Made by a program: the position numbers and the translations under genes
Notes under the pieces: generated by a model
The model's input: only the letters and a program-made list of their open reading frames with translations
What the model was told of the DNA's origin: nothing
Database searches by the model: none
Source of the DNA: Streptomyces sp. V1I1
GTDB lineage: Bacteria; Actinomycetota; Actinomycetes; Streptomycetales; Streptomycetaceae
NCBI RefSeq assembly: GCF_030817355.1
Contig: NZ_JAUSZH010000001.1
Span: 2,226,501 to 2,290,500, forward strand
Length of the DNA stretch: 64,000 nt
Direction of reading: 5' to 3'
Part shown: in pieces, positions 29,161 through 37,091 of the stretch
How positions within the stretch are numbered: position 1 is the first letter of the stretch
Layout of the letters: every line of letters starts with the position of its first letter

Positions 29161-30454
29161 TTCTAGCGGTCGTCGCAACGCCTCAGCTCAGGGGATGCGA
29201 TGGACTTCGAGATCCGTGGGGATCGCAAGCCGCAGGGGCCCAGGAAGCTCCGTGGTGAGCGGGCGGAATACTTCCGGCTCGTGCAACAGGGCTACAGCAA
29301 CAAAGAAGCATCCCGGCTTGTCGGCGTGCATGAGCGGACCGGTCGCGAGTGGCGTCATGGCCGGACGGATCCGCAGAGGCTTCGGGCGCCCGCTCACATC
29401 GAGCGGGCGCCCGTTGCCGCACCGTCCCGGTACTTGAGCGAGACCGAGCGCATCCACATCGCCGACCGCTTGCGGGAGAAGGCCACCGTCCGGGCGATCG
29501 CCGCCGAACTGGGCCGCAGCCCGTCCACCGTCAGCCGGGAGATCCACCGCAACCGCAGTCCCGGCCGAGGCAGCCAGTGGCACTACCGCCCACACGCCGC
29601 CCAGGCCCGCGCGGATGCCCGCCGGCCCCGCCCCAAGCCCGGCAAGATCGGTCGGAACACCGCACTGCGGGACTTCATCCAGGACGGCCTGGACCTGAAG
29701 TGGAGCCCGGAACAGATCTGCGAGAGTCTGCGCCGGACCTTCCCCGACCAGCCGGAGATGCACGTGGTGCACGAGACGATCTACCAGGCCCTGTACGTTC
29801 AGGGCCGCGGAGAACTGCGCCGCGAGCTGGCCCGGGCCCTTCGCTCGGGCCGCGCCCGCCGCCGCCCGCAGCGCCAGGCGGCCTGTCGTCAGCCGCGCTT
29901 CACGCATCCGATGGTCATGATCAGCGAACGCCCGGCAGAGGCGGAGGACCGGGCGGTGCCCGGCCACTGGGAAGGGGACCTGATCATCGGGATGGACAAC
30001 CGCTCAGCGATCGGCACCCTCGTCGAACGGGCGACCCGCTACGTGATGCTGGTGCACCTGCCTGACGGCCGCAGCGCAGCGCACATGCGCGACGCGCTGG
30101 TGGAGACCGTGAAGACCCTGCCGTCGCATCTGACACGCTCGCTGACCTGGGACCAGGGATCGGAGATGGCCGCCCACCATGCCTTCAGCGTCGCCACCGA
30201 CATCCCGGTCTACTTCTGCGACCCCGCCAGTCCCTGGCAGCGCGGCTCGAACGAGAACACAAACGGCCTGCTGCGGCAGTACTTCCCCAAGGGAACCGAC
30301 CTGTCCGTCCACACCCGCGAGCAACTGGCCGCTGTCGCCGCCGAACTCAACGGCCGCCCACGCAAAACGCTCGGCTGGGAACCCCCAGCCGAGCGCCTGC
30401 ATAAACTGCTCGCCGCCTGACACAACCGATCACGTGTTGCGACGATCCCTAGAA
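29161..30454 (+). mobile_element. IS30-family insertion sequence
   Basis: The element is about 1294 bp. Its ends are imperfect inverted repeats: TTCTAGCGGTCGTCGCAAC at 29161-29179 and its complement at 30436-30454, with 17 of 19 positions matching. The transposase fills almost the whole interior. I could not find a clear short target duplication at the flanks (GGG on the left, ACC on the right), so the exact outer ends are uncertain by a few bases. It lies between mutM and rnc in non-coding sequence and disrupts no gene. Confidence 0.85.
29200..30420 (+). CDS. IS30-family transposase
   Basis: This is a 406-aa IS30-type DDE transposase. The N-terminus holds an HTH (GYSNKEASRLVGVHERTGREW) and the second IS30-type HTH region (ATVRAIAAELGRSPSTVSREI). 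The catalytic core has GHWEGDLIIGMDNRSA with the first Asp, SLTWDQGSEM with the second Asp, and the Glu within NENTNGLLRQYFPKGTD. The frame is intact, so the element may be active. Codon use is similar to the host, so it probably came from another actinomycete. Confidence 0.93.
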   Translation: MDFEIRGDRKPQGPRKLRGERAEYFRLVQQGYSNKEASRLVGVHERTGREWRHGRTDPQRLRAPAHIERAPVAAPSRYLSETERIHIADRLREKATVRAIAAELGRSPSTVSREIHRNRSPGRGSQWHYRPHAAQARADARRPRPKPGKIGRNTALRDFIQDGLDLKWSPEQICESLRRTFPDQPEMHVVHETIYQALYVQGRGELRRELARALRSGRARRRPQRQAACRQPRFTHPMVMISERPAEAEDRAVPGHWEGDLIIGMDNRSAIGTLVERATRYVMLVHLPDGRSAAHMRDALVETVKTLPSHLTRSLTWDQGSEMAAHHAFSVATDIPVYFCDPASPWQRGSNENTNGLLRQYFPKGTDLSVHTREQLAAVAAELNGRPRKTLGWEPPAERLHKLLAA

Positions 30455-30501
30455 ACCGCCAGGGGGAGCGAGGGGCCTCAAGGGAAAACGGAAACGTCGA
30501 C

Positions 30502-31392
30502 TCAGGCCGTGGCCCGGTCCGCGGGTTCCGAGGTCGAAAGGGTGTCGGCGGCCCCTCCGTCGGATTCCTCGGCTTCGTCGGCAGCGTCGGACGCCTCGGG
30601 CGTCGCGTCGGCCGCCGCTTCGGCTTCGGCCTTCGCCGCGGCCAGACGCTCGTCCGCGGCGGCACGGATCTCCCGCCAGGCGGACTCCGCCGCCTGCTGC
30701 TCCGCTTCCTTCTTGCTGCGGCCGGTGCCGGTGCCGTACGAGACACCACCGACGCGGGCGGCAGCAGTGAAGGTCTTCTCGTGGTCCGGGCCGGTCTCGG
30801 TGACGAGATACTCCGGGACTCCGAGCCCCTCGGCGGCGGTGAGCTCCTGGAGACTGGTCTTCCAGTCCAGGCCCGCGCCAAGGTTCGAGGACTTCTCGAT
30901 CAGCGGGTCGAAGAGCCGGTGCACCAGCTCCGAGGCCGCCTCGAGGCCCTGGTCGAGATAGACCGCACCGATCACCGCTTCCAGGGTGTCGGCGAGGATG
31001 GACGCCTTGTCCCGGCCACCCGTGCCCTCTTCGCCCCGGCCGAGCCGGATGAAGGAGCCGAGTTCGAGGCCGCGACCGACCTCCGCCAGCGCACGCGAAT
31101 TGACCACCGCGGCCCGCAACTTGGCCAGTTGGCCTTCGGGCAGGTCGGGGTGAGTGCGATACAGCGTGTCGGTGACCACCAGACCGAGCACCGAATCCCC
31201 GAGGAATTCGAGCCGCTCATTGGTGGGCAGACCGCCGTTCTCGTACGCGTACGAACGGTGGGTCAGCGCACGCACCAGAAGGGCGGACTCGAGGTGATAC
31301 CCGAGCCGCCCTTCCAGAAGCGTGTGGGACGAGGCTGCGTTGGCTGTGTTTACTGCGTCTGCCTGCTTCTTGGCATTGGACAGCTCAGACAT
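30502..31392 (-). CDS. rnc: Ribonuclease III (AbsB)
   Basis: RNase III cuts double-stranded RNA in rRNA processing and mRNA decay. In S. coelicolor it is AbsB, needed globally for antibiotic production. The ATG at 31392 gives [12 protein letters not shown]; upstream in-frame codons lack family sequence. The catalytic signature is [18 protein letters not shown], with the second acidic cluster [15 protein letters not shown], followed by a dsRNA-binding domain ([14 protein letters not shown] to [17 protein letters not shown]). An acidic Ala-rich tail of ~50 residues is typical of Streptomyces. The length is 296 aa. It lies 19 bp after rpmF. Confidence 0.96.
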   Translation of the reverse strand: MSELSNAKKQADAVNTANAASSHTLLEGRLGYHLESALLVRALTHRSYAYENGGLPTNERLEFLGDSVLGLVVTDTLYRTHPDLPEGQLAKLRAAVVNSRALAEVGRGLELGSFIRLGRGEEGTGGRDKASILADTLEAVIGAVYLDQGLEAASELVHRLFDPLIEKSSNLGAGLDWKTSLQELTAAEGLGVPEYLVTETGPDHEKTFTAAARVGGVSYGTGTGRSKKEAEQQAAESAWREIRAAADERLAAAKAEAEAAADATPEASDAADEAEESDGGAADTLSTSEPADRATA

Positions 31393-31411
31393 CGTGCCTC
31401 TCACCGGCCGC

Positions 31412-31585
31412 TCAGACCTCGAGGACCTGGCGCTTGTTGTAGGTGCCGCAGCTCGGGCACGCGATGTGCTGGAGCTTCGGCTCCTGGCAACGCTCACACG
31501 AAACCAGGTTGGGGACCGCAGCCTTCCACTGCGACCGGCGGTGGCGCGTGTTGCTGCGCGACATCTTCCGCTTCGGAACAGCCAC
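31412..31585 (-). CDS. rpmF: 50S ribosomal protein L32
   Basis: This 57-aa protein (M)[16 protein letters not shown] is typical L32, from a GTG with AGGAGA upstream. Four cysteines in C-x2-C pairs (CERC and CPSC) form the zinc site, so this is the zinc-containing C(+) form. It lies 2 bases after the DUF177 gene and 19 bases before rnc, the standard actinobacterial order. Confidence 0.97.
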   Translation of the reverse strand: MAVPKRKMSRSNTRHRRSQWKAAVPNLVSCERCQEPKLQHIACPSCGTYNKRQVLEV

Positions 31586-31587
31586 GG

Positions 31588-32226
31588 CTACTTCTCCTGC
31601 TTCTCGTCGACGCCCGCTTCGGCGCCGCCCATGTTGTCCTTCTCGCCGTCCTGAATGGTCTCGGCGAGTCCCTGCAAAGCCGCCCAACGAATGTCGGCGG
31701 CATCGTGGTGGTGACCCGGGTTCTCGTCCAGCCTGACCCCGCACTGGGAGCACAGGCCGGCACAGGTCTCCCGGCACACCGGCTGCATCGGCAGTGCGAG
31801 CACCACCGCATCACGCAGCACGGGCTCGAGGTCGAACAGGCCGTCCTCGAGGAAAAGCGTGTCCTCGTCCTCGGCGTCGTCGACCGGCTCCGCAGTGCGA
31901 CTGCGGCCCCGGTCATCGGCGTCGGGGTACGTGAACATCTCCTGGAAATCCGCCGCAACCTCCTGGCTGAGCGGCTCCAGACACCTTACGCACTCCCCCT
32001 CGGCCGACGCACGGGCGGTGCCTGTGACAAGCACACCTTCCATGACCGACTCCAGGCGGAGGCCGAGCTCCACGGGCGAGCCCAGAGGCACGCCGATGAC
32101 CCCTTCGATACCGAAGTCCTTGGGGGCCGGGACCGAGCGGGTCAGCCGCTGGAGCGCACCGGGACGCCGCCCCAGCTCGTGTGTGTCGAACACGAGGGGG
32201 TTGCGGTGGTCAAGGCGCGTGCTCAG
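31588..32226 (-). CDS. DUF177/YceD-family protein (23S rRNA accumulation related)
   Basis: This YceD/DUF177 protein is the invariable upstream partner of rpmF. In plants and E. coli the family is linked to 23S rRNA accumulation. A zinc-knuckle-like pattern of cysteines is seen: CVRC, then [12 protein letters not shown]. The start is unusual. The GTG at 32193 has no RBS, whereas a CTG at 32226 has AGGAAAAG just upstream and adds [18 protein letters not shown], which looks like the family N-terminus. I therefore extend to 32226 (212 aa), with 32193 as the alternative. It is coupled to rpmF with a 2-base gap. Confidence 0.8.
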   Translation of the reverse strand: MSTRLDHRNPLVFDTHELGRRPGALQRLTRSVPAPKDFGIEGVIGVPLGSPVELGLRLESVMEGVLVTGTARASAEGECVRCLEPLSQEVAADFQEMFTYPDADDRGRSRTAEPVDDAEDEDTLFLEDGLFDLEPVLRDAVVLALPMQPVCRETCAGLCSQCGVRLDENPGHHHDAADIRWAALQGLAETIQDGEKDNMGGAEAGVDEKQEK

Positions 32227-32374
32227 GGCTTTTCCTGCTTTCGGATCGTGGGGAGGGGCCGTCCCGATTCGGATACGAAGCAGGCAGCCGGGATCGCGGA
32301 ACTACGCGCGACCGAAGAGCCAGGATACTGGACGGGCCGCTGTAGACCCAATCCGGTACTTCCGGGCGGCTTCT

Positions 32375-33445
32375 TCAGCGCCCCTGCTCATAACGGCGCA
32401 GCTGCTCGAGGTCGATCATGCTGGTGTCGAACAGGCTGGTCTCGTCGAGGGCCGCGCCCTGCTGGACCTGCTGCTGGTGCTGGTCCTGCTGCTGCACCGG
32501 CTGCTGGTAGGCGTACGGATCCTGCTGGACGTACTGCTGGTCGTAGCCCTGCTGCTGGTACGCGGCGTACGGATCGGTCTGATAGCCGGCGTACGCCTCC
32601 TGCGGCTGATAGGCGTACGGATCCTGCTGCGGGACCTGGGCCGGGACCTGGGCCGGGATCTGCGGCTGCGGCTCGGCCTGCGGCTGGTACTGGTGCTGCT
32701 GCGGCTGGGCCTGCGGATCGGCCAGCTCCGCGAGACCGGCCAGATAGTCCGCGTCGCTCGCGTGCTGCTGCGGGCCCGCGGCGTCCTGGGCGGCCATGTG
32801 CTCGCCGAGAGCGTCGCTGGTGGTCCGGCCGTGCAGCTTCTGACGGCCCCGGCCGACCGCGTCACGGGTCTTGGAGAGCACCGCCTCGAAGGCGCCGAGC
32901 TTGGCGTCGACGTACTCGTCCGCGCGCTGGATGAGGGTCTGCGGGTCCGCGCTGTACTCCGGGGCGTCCTCGTCGGCGTACCCCTGCTCGTCCAGGCCGG
33001 GGCCGCGGCCGAGCAGCTTCTCGCGGCCGCGGTCGACGGAGCCGATGGTCTTGGTGAGGACGACCTCGAAGTTGGCGAGCTTGGAGTCGACGTAGTCGTC
33101 GGCCTCGGCGCGGATCTCCTCGGCTTCCCTGCGGGCCTCGGCGAGGATGCGGTCCGCCTCGTCCTGGGACTGGCGGGCGACCTGCGTGTCCGAGATCAGC
33201 GAGCCGCGCTCGGCGTGGGCGCTCTCGATGATCCGCTCGGCCTCCTGGCGGGCCTGCTCGACCAGCTGCTCACGGCCGCCGATCAGCTCCTGGGCCTGGG
33301 CCAGGGATCCCGGCAGGGCCTGCCTGACCTCTTCGAGCATGGCGAGCAGCTCGGCGCGGTTGACCACGCAGGAGGCCGACATGGGCATCGACCGGGCGTT
33401 CCCGACCGCCTCGACGATCTCGTCGAGCTTCTTTTGGACGTCCAC
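32375..33445 (-). CDS. DivIVA/SepIVA-like coiled-coil cell-division-associated protein
   Basis: This is a 356-aa protein positionally equivalent to mycobacterial SepIVA (next to DUF177, rpmF and rnc), a septation factor. The N-terminal ~110 residues are DivIVA-like (MDVQKKLDEIVEAV, LEEVRQALP, then a long coiled coil rich in EAERIIESAHAERG). Residues 115-147 and 175-207 are two copies of one module, A-D-x-Y-V-D-x-K-L-x-x-F-E-x-V-L. The C-terminal third is Gln/Tyr/Pro-rich, with repeated DPYAYQ/DPYAAYQ words, and ends with an acidic LFDTSMIDLEQLRRYEQGR motif. The function in Streptomyces is inferred from position. Confidence 0.85.
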   Translation of the reverse strand: MDVQKKLDEIVEAVGNARSMPMSASCVVNRAELLAMLEEVRQALPGSLAQAQELIGGREQLVEQARQEAERIIESAHAERGSLISDTQVARQSQDEADRILAEARREAEEIRAEADDYVDSKLANFEVVLTKTIGSVDRGREKLLGRGPGLDEQGYADEDAPEYSADPQTLIQRADEYVDAKLGAFEAVLSKTRDAVGRGRQKLHGRTTSDALGEHMAAQDAAGPQQHASDADYLAGLAELADPQAQPQQHQYQPQAEPQPQIPAQVPAQVPQQDPYAYQPQEAYAGYQTDPYAAYQQQGYDQQYVQQDPYAYQQPVQQQDQHQQQVQQGAALDETSLFDTSMIDLEQLRRYEQGR

Positions 33446-33543
33446 CGTGTGTTCGCCACTCTCTACAGCTGATGGGAGACGGACGGGACGACTGTACGGG
33501 CAGTCGGCGCCCGTCCGACACCGGGTGACGGACTGTCAGCCCG

Positions 33544-34053
33544 TCACTTCTCGGCGAGGCGCCGGGTCAGTGCCTCATGGACCACGGGCGGCAGCAGGTG
33601 GGAGACGTCGCCGCCCCAGGCGGCGACCTCCTTGACCAGACTGGAGGACAGGAAGCTGTAGGTGGGGTTGGTCGGGACGAAGAGGGTCTCGACGCCCGAG
33701 AGGCCGTTGTTCATCTGGGCCATCTGCAGCTCGTAGTCGAAGTCGCTGACCGCCCGCAGACCCTTGACGATGGCCGGGATGTCGCGCTGCTTGCAGAAGT
33801 CGACGAGGAGGCCGTGATGGGACTCCACCTCGACGTTCCCGTACTCACTGGTGACCTGGCGGATCATGTCCATCCGCTCTTCGACGGTGAACAGTCCCTG
33901 CTTGGACTGGTTGATCATCACCGCGACATGTACGACGTCGTACAGCTTGGAGGCGCGGGCAATGATGTCGAGGTGTCCATTGGTGATGGGGTCGAATGAC
34001 CCCGGACAGACTGCGCGGCGCAACTTACGTCCCTCGCTCTCCGGTCCGGTCAT
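33544..34053 (-). CDS. coaD: Phosphopantetheine adenylyltransferase CoaD
   Basis: CoaD converts 4'-phosphopantetheine and ATP to dephospho-CoA. The ATG at 34053 gives [30 protein letters not shown], which contains the T/HxGH nucleotide-binding motif (NGHL). The second ATP-binding patch is [14 protein letters not shown]. The length is 169 aa, normal for the family plus a short basic N-terminus. The start overlaps the rsmD stop by 4 bases. Confidence 0.96.
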   Translation of the reverse strand: MTGPESEGRKLRRAVCPGSFDPITNGHLDIIARASKLYDVVHVAVMINQSKQGLFTVEERMDMIRQVTSEYGNVEVESHHGLLVDFCKQRDIPAIVKGLRAVSDFDYELQMAQMNNGLSGVETLFVPTNPTYSFLSSSLVKEVAAWGGDVSHLLPPVVHEALTRRLAEK

Positions 34054-34634
34054 CGTGCGTCTTCGCACGTAGAGGCGGCGCGACCGTACCAAAGCGTGCC
34101 CTCGCCGTAACGACGGGCCCGCAATGGCTCGAAGCCCTGCGGCCATATGAATTCGCCGCCTCTGGTGCTGCGCTCCACGGTGGCGAGAGCATCGTCCGCG
34201 ATCCAGCCCTGAGCGCGGAGTGTGAGCAGAATCTCGCGAAGATCGTCGTCGGTGACGGCGTACGGAGGGTCGAGGAAGACGACGTCGTACGGGGCGTCGG
34301 GGGCGGGACCCGTCACGATCTGTTCCGCTTTGCCGCTACGCACCTCGGCGCCGGGCAGGCCGAGCGCCCGGACGTTCTCCCGGACGATACGGGCGGCGCG
34401 GCTGTCGGCCTCGACGAGCAGGGCGTGGGACGCGCCGCGGGAGAGCGCCTCCAGGCCGACGGCGCCGGAGCCCGCGTACAGATCGGCGACTCGGATGCCG
34501 CTGAGCGTGCCGAGGAGCGACTCCCAGCTGGAGAAGAGCCCCTCGCGGGCGCGGTCGGATGTGGGGCGGGTGCCGGTGCCGGGCGGGACGGCGATACGGC
34601 GTCCGCCGGCCGCGCCGGCGATCACGCGGGTCAT
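34050..34634 (-). CDS. rsmD: 16S rRNA (guanine966-N2)-methyltransferase RsmD
   Basis: RsmD methylates G966 of 16S rRNA. The ATG at 34634 gives [19 protein letters not shown], the family start; upstream codons are not conserved-looking. The SAM motif is [18 protein letters not shown] and the catalytic motif IV is FLDPPY. The length is 194 aa. It is translationally coupled to coaD (ATGA overlap), and recG lies upstream on the same strand. Confidence 0.96.
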   Translation of the reverse strand: MTRVIAGAAGGRRIAVPPGTGTRPTSDRAREGLFSSWESLLGTLSGIRVADLYAGSGAVGLEALSRGASHALLVEADSRAARIVRENVRALGLPGAEVRSGKAEQIVTGPAPDAPYDVVFLDPPYAVTDDDLREILLTLRAQGWIADDALATVERSTRGGEFIWPQGFEPLRARRYGEGTLWYGRAASTCEDAR

Positions 34635-34745
34635 GGCTGTCGGTCCTCGTCGGGTTGTGGGGGGTGCGGATACGGCGGGGTGCACACCCGAGGATATTGC
34701 TTCGGCGGCGGCCGGTGCGGGGCGGACCGCTCTCCTCCTGGGCCC

Positions 34746-36929
34746 TCAGCCCTTGTCGAGGTACTGCTCCCGCTCCGTGTCGAGCAGCGCGTCCAGCGCC
34801 GTACGCAGTTCGGGCAGCCGTTCGAGGTCCGGGTCCTCGGCGACGATTGCCACTGCCTCCTCGCGGGCGGCCGCGATGACCTCCTCGTCGTCGATGACGG
34901 TGAGCATCCGCAGAGAGGAGCGCACGCCGGACTGGGCCTGGCCGAGCACATCGCCCTCGCGGCGCTGTTCGAGGTCGATACGGGAGAGCTCGAAGCCGTC
35001 GAGGGTGGCGGCGACCGCGCCGAGCCGGGCCCGGGCGGGGCTCGCCTCGGGCATCTCGGTGACCAGCAGACAGAGACCGGGGGCCGAGCCACGGCCGACC
35101 CGGCCGCGCAGCTGGTGCAGCTGCGATACGCCGAACCGGTCCGCGTCCATGATCACCATGGCGGTGGCGTTGGGAACGTTGACACCGACCTCGATGACGG
35201 TGGTGGCGACCAGGACGTCCACATCGCCGGCGGCGAACCGGCGCATGACGTCGTCCTTGTCGTCGGGCTGCATCCGCCCGTGCAGCACCTCGACGCGCAG
35301 GCCGCTCAGCGGCCCCTTGGCGAGCTGCTCGGCGATCTCGATCACGGCCAGCGGCGGGCGCTTCTCGGCCTCGTCCTCGGCGGACTTCTTCTTCGGATCG
35401 TCCTCGCCGTCGCCGATACGGGGACAGACGACGTACGCCTGGTGTCCCTTCTCCACTTCCTCGCGCACGCGCTCCCAGGCGCGCGCAAGGAAGTGCGGCT
35501 TGTCCTGGGCGGGGACCACATGGCTGGCGATCGGCAAACGCCCGGCCGGCAGCTGGTCCAGGACCGAGGTCTCCAGATCGCCGAAGACCGTCATCGCGAC
35601 CGTACGGGGAATGGGGGTGGCGGTCATGACGAGCAGGTGCGGCGGCTGCTTGCCCTTGGAGCGCAGGGCGTCACGCTGCTCCACGCCGAAGCGGTGCTGC
35701 TCGTCGACGACGACCAGACCCAGATCGTGGAACTGCACCTTGTCCTCGATCAGCGCGTGCGTGCCGATCACGATCCCGGCCTCGCCGGTGACCAGGTCGA
35801 GCAGCGCCTGCCGCCGGGCGGCCGCGCCCATCGAGCCGGTCAGCAGGACCACCTTGGTGGCGTGCTCGGCGCCGCCGAGCATCCCTCCCTCCGCCAACTC
35901 GCCCATCATCTCGGTGATCGAGCGGTGGTGCTGCTGGGCGAGGACTTCGGTGGGCGCGAGCATCGCGGCCTGGCCGCGAGAATCAACGACGGTGAGCATC
36001 GCCCGCAGCGCGACCATCGTCTTGCCCGATCCGACCTCACCCTGGAGGAGGCGGTGCATCGGGTGCTCGGTCGCCAGATCGTCGAAGATCTCCTTGGAGA
36101 CCTTCTGCTGGCCCTCGGTGAGGGTGAAGGGCAGCTTGGCGTCGAAGGCGTCGAGCAGTCCGTCCGGCCTGGGCCTGCGTGCCACGGCGGGGAGTTGGGT
36201 GTCGGCGTACCGCCGGCGGGCGAGGGCGACCTGGAGGACGAACGCCTCGTCCCACTTCAGGCGCTGCCGCGCGTCCTCGATGTCCGCCTTGGTGTCCGGC
36301 CGGTGGACCTTGAGCAGTGCCTCGGGCAGCGATGCGAACCCACGTCCCTCGCGCAGCGCGGGCGGCAGTGGATCGACGGCTTCCACGGCCCTGGGCAGCA
36401 CCGCGTCCACCGCTTTGGTGATCTTCCAGGACTCCAGGCCCTTGCAGGCCGGGTAGATGGGGATCAGCTTGCCCGCGAAGGCGTCGACGGCGTCGTCGCC
36501 GCTGTCCGCGCCCAGCGGTACATACGTGGGGTGCGCGAGCTGCAACTTGTGGTTGAAGACGGACACCTTGCCGGCGAACATCCCGCGGCTGCCCGGCGGC
36601 AGGTCCTTGTGCGGCTTGTGGATTCCCCGTCCGAAGAAGACCAGCTGAAGCCGGCCGCTTCCGTCGGTCAGGGTGACCTCCAGGCGCTGGCCCCGGCCGT
36701 GGTTGAACTTCAGCACCCGGGAGTCGGCGACTTGAGCGACCACGGTGACGTCCTCGTCCAGCGGCAGATCGGCCAGCCTGGTCAGCTGGCCGCGCTCCTC
36801 GTACCGGCGGGGGTAGTGGTGCAGGAGATCACCGACCGTATGCAGGTCGAGATGCTCGGCCATCACCTTCGCGGTGGCGGCGCCGAGCGTGTTCTTCAGA
36901 GGTTCGTCGAGCGCGGGCACGCGATCCAT
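34746..36929 (-). CDS. recG: ATP-dependent DNA helicase RecG
   Basis: RecG is a superfamily 2 helicase that remodels stalled forks and Holliday junctions. The ATG at 36929 gives MDRVPALDEPLKNTLG and 727 aa; a GTG 5 codons earlier is possible. The order is a wedge OB-fold domain (residues ~60-150), then motif I EVGSGKTMVALRAM, motif II DEQHRFG (DExH type), motif III TATPIPRT, and the C-terminal helicase half with EVGVNVPNATAMVI and QLHQLRGRVGRG. An unusual 11-bp tandem repeat lies just upstream. Confidence 0.95.
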   Translation of the reverse strand: MDRVPALDEPLKNTLGAATAKVMAEHLDLHTVGDLLHHYPRRYEERGQLTRLADLPLDEDVTVVAQVADSRVLKFNHGRGQRLEVTLTDGSGRLQLVFFGRGIHKPHKDLPPGSRGMFAGKVSVFNHKLQLAHPTYVPLGADSGDDAVDAFAGKLIPIYPACKGLESWKITKAVDAVLPRAVEAVDPLPPALREGRGFASLPEALLKVHRPDTKADIEDARQRLKWDEAFVLQVALARRRYADTQLPAVARRPRPDGLLDAFDAKLPFTLTEGQQKVSKEIFDDLATEHPMHRLLQGEVGSGKTMVALRAMLTVVDSRGQAAMLAPTEVLAQQHHRSITEMMGELAEGGMLGGAEHATKVVLLTGSMGAAARRQALLDLVTGEAGIVIGTHALIEDKVQFHDLGLVVVDEQHRFGVEQRDALRSKGKQPPHLLVMTATPIPRTVAMTVFGDLETSVLDQLPAGRLPIASHVVPAQDKPHFLARAWERVREEVEKGHQAYVVCPRIGDGEDDPKKKSAEDEAEKRPPLAVIEIAEQLAKGPLSGLRVEVLHGRMQPDDKDDVMRRFAAGDVDVLVATTVIEVGVNVPNATAMVIMDADRFGVSQLHQLRGRVGRGSAPGLCLLVTEMPEASPARARLGAVAATLDGFELSRIDLEQRREGDVLGQAQSGVRSSLRMLTVIDDEEVIAAAREEAVAIVAEDPDLERLPELRTALDALLDTEREQYLDKG

Positions 36930-37003
36930 TGCACACCACACCACTGACAGACGTCGCGCACCTGTGGATATCCGCTGGTCACCACGGTGCCGCGAGCCGC
37001 TCT

Positions 37004-37091
37004 ACGCCGCCCCTGCGCCGCCCCTGCGCCGCCCCTGCGCCGCCCCTGCGCCGCCCCTGCGCCGCCCCTGCGCCGCCCTTGCGCCGTCCCT
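37004..37091. repeat. Tandem repeat, 11-bp unit, 8 copies, upstream of recG
   Basis: The unit GCGCCGCCCCT is repeated head to tail eight times; the inner five copies are identical and the outer copies differ by 1-2 bases. It fills much of the 160-bp gap between the DAK-protein stop and the recG start, and the last copy runs into the stop codon of the DAK gene. A unit of 11 bp is one DNA helical turn. Confidence 0.9.

Noticed and set aside
30781..32934. 717-codon plus-strand ORF opposite rnc, rpmF, DUF177 and the SepIVA-like gene
   Set aside because: It is antisense to four recognised genes and lacks any family signature.
33996..36947. 983-codon plus-strand ORF opposite rsmD and recG
   Set aside because: It covers two well-supported genes on the other strand and has no recognisable domain.
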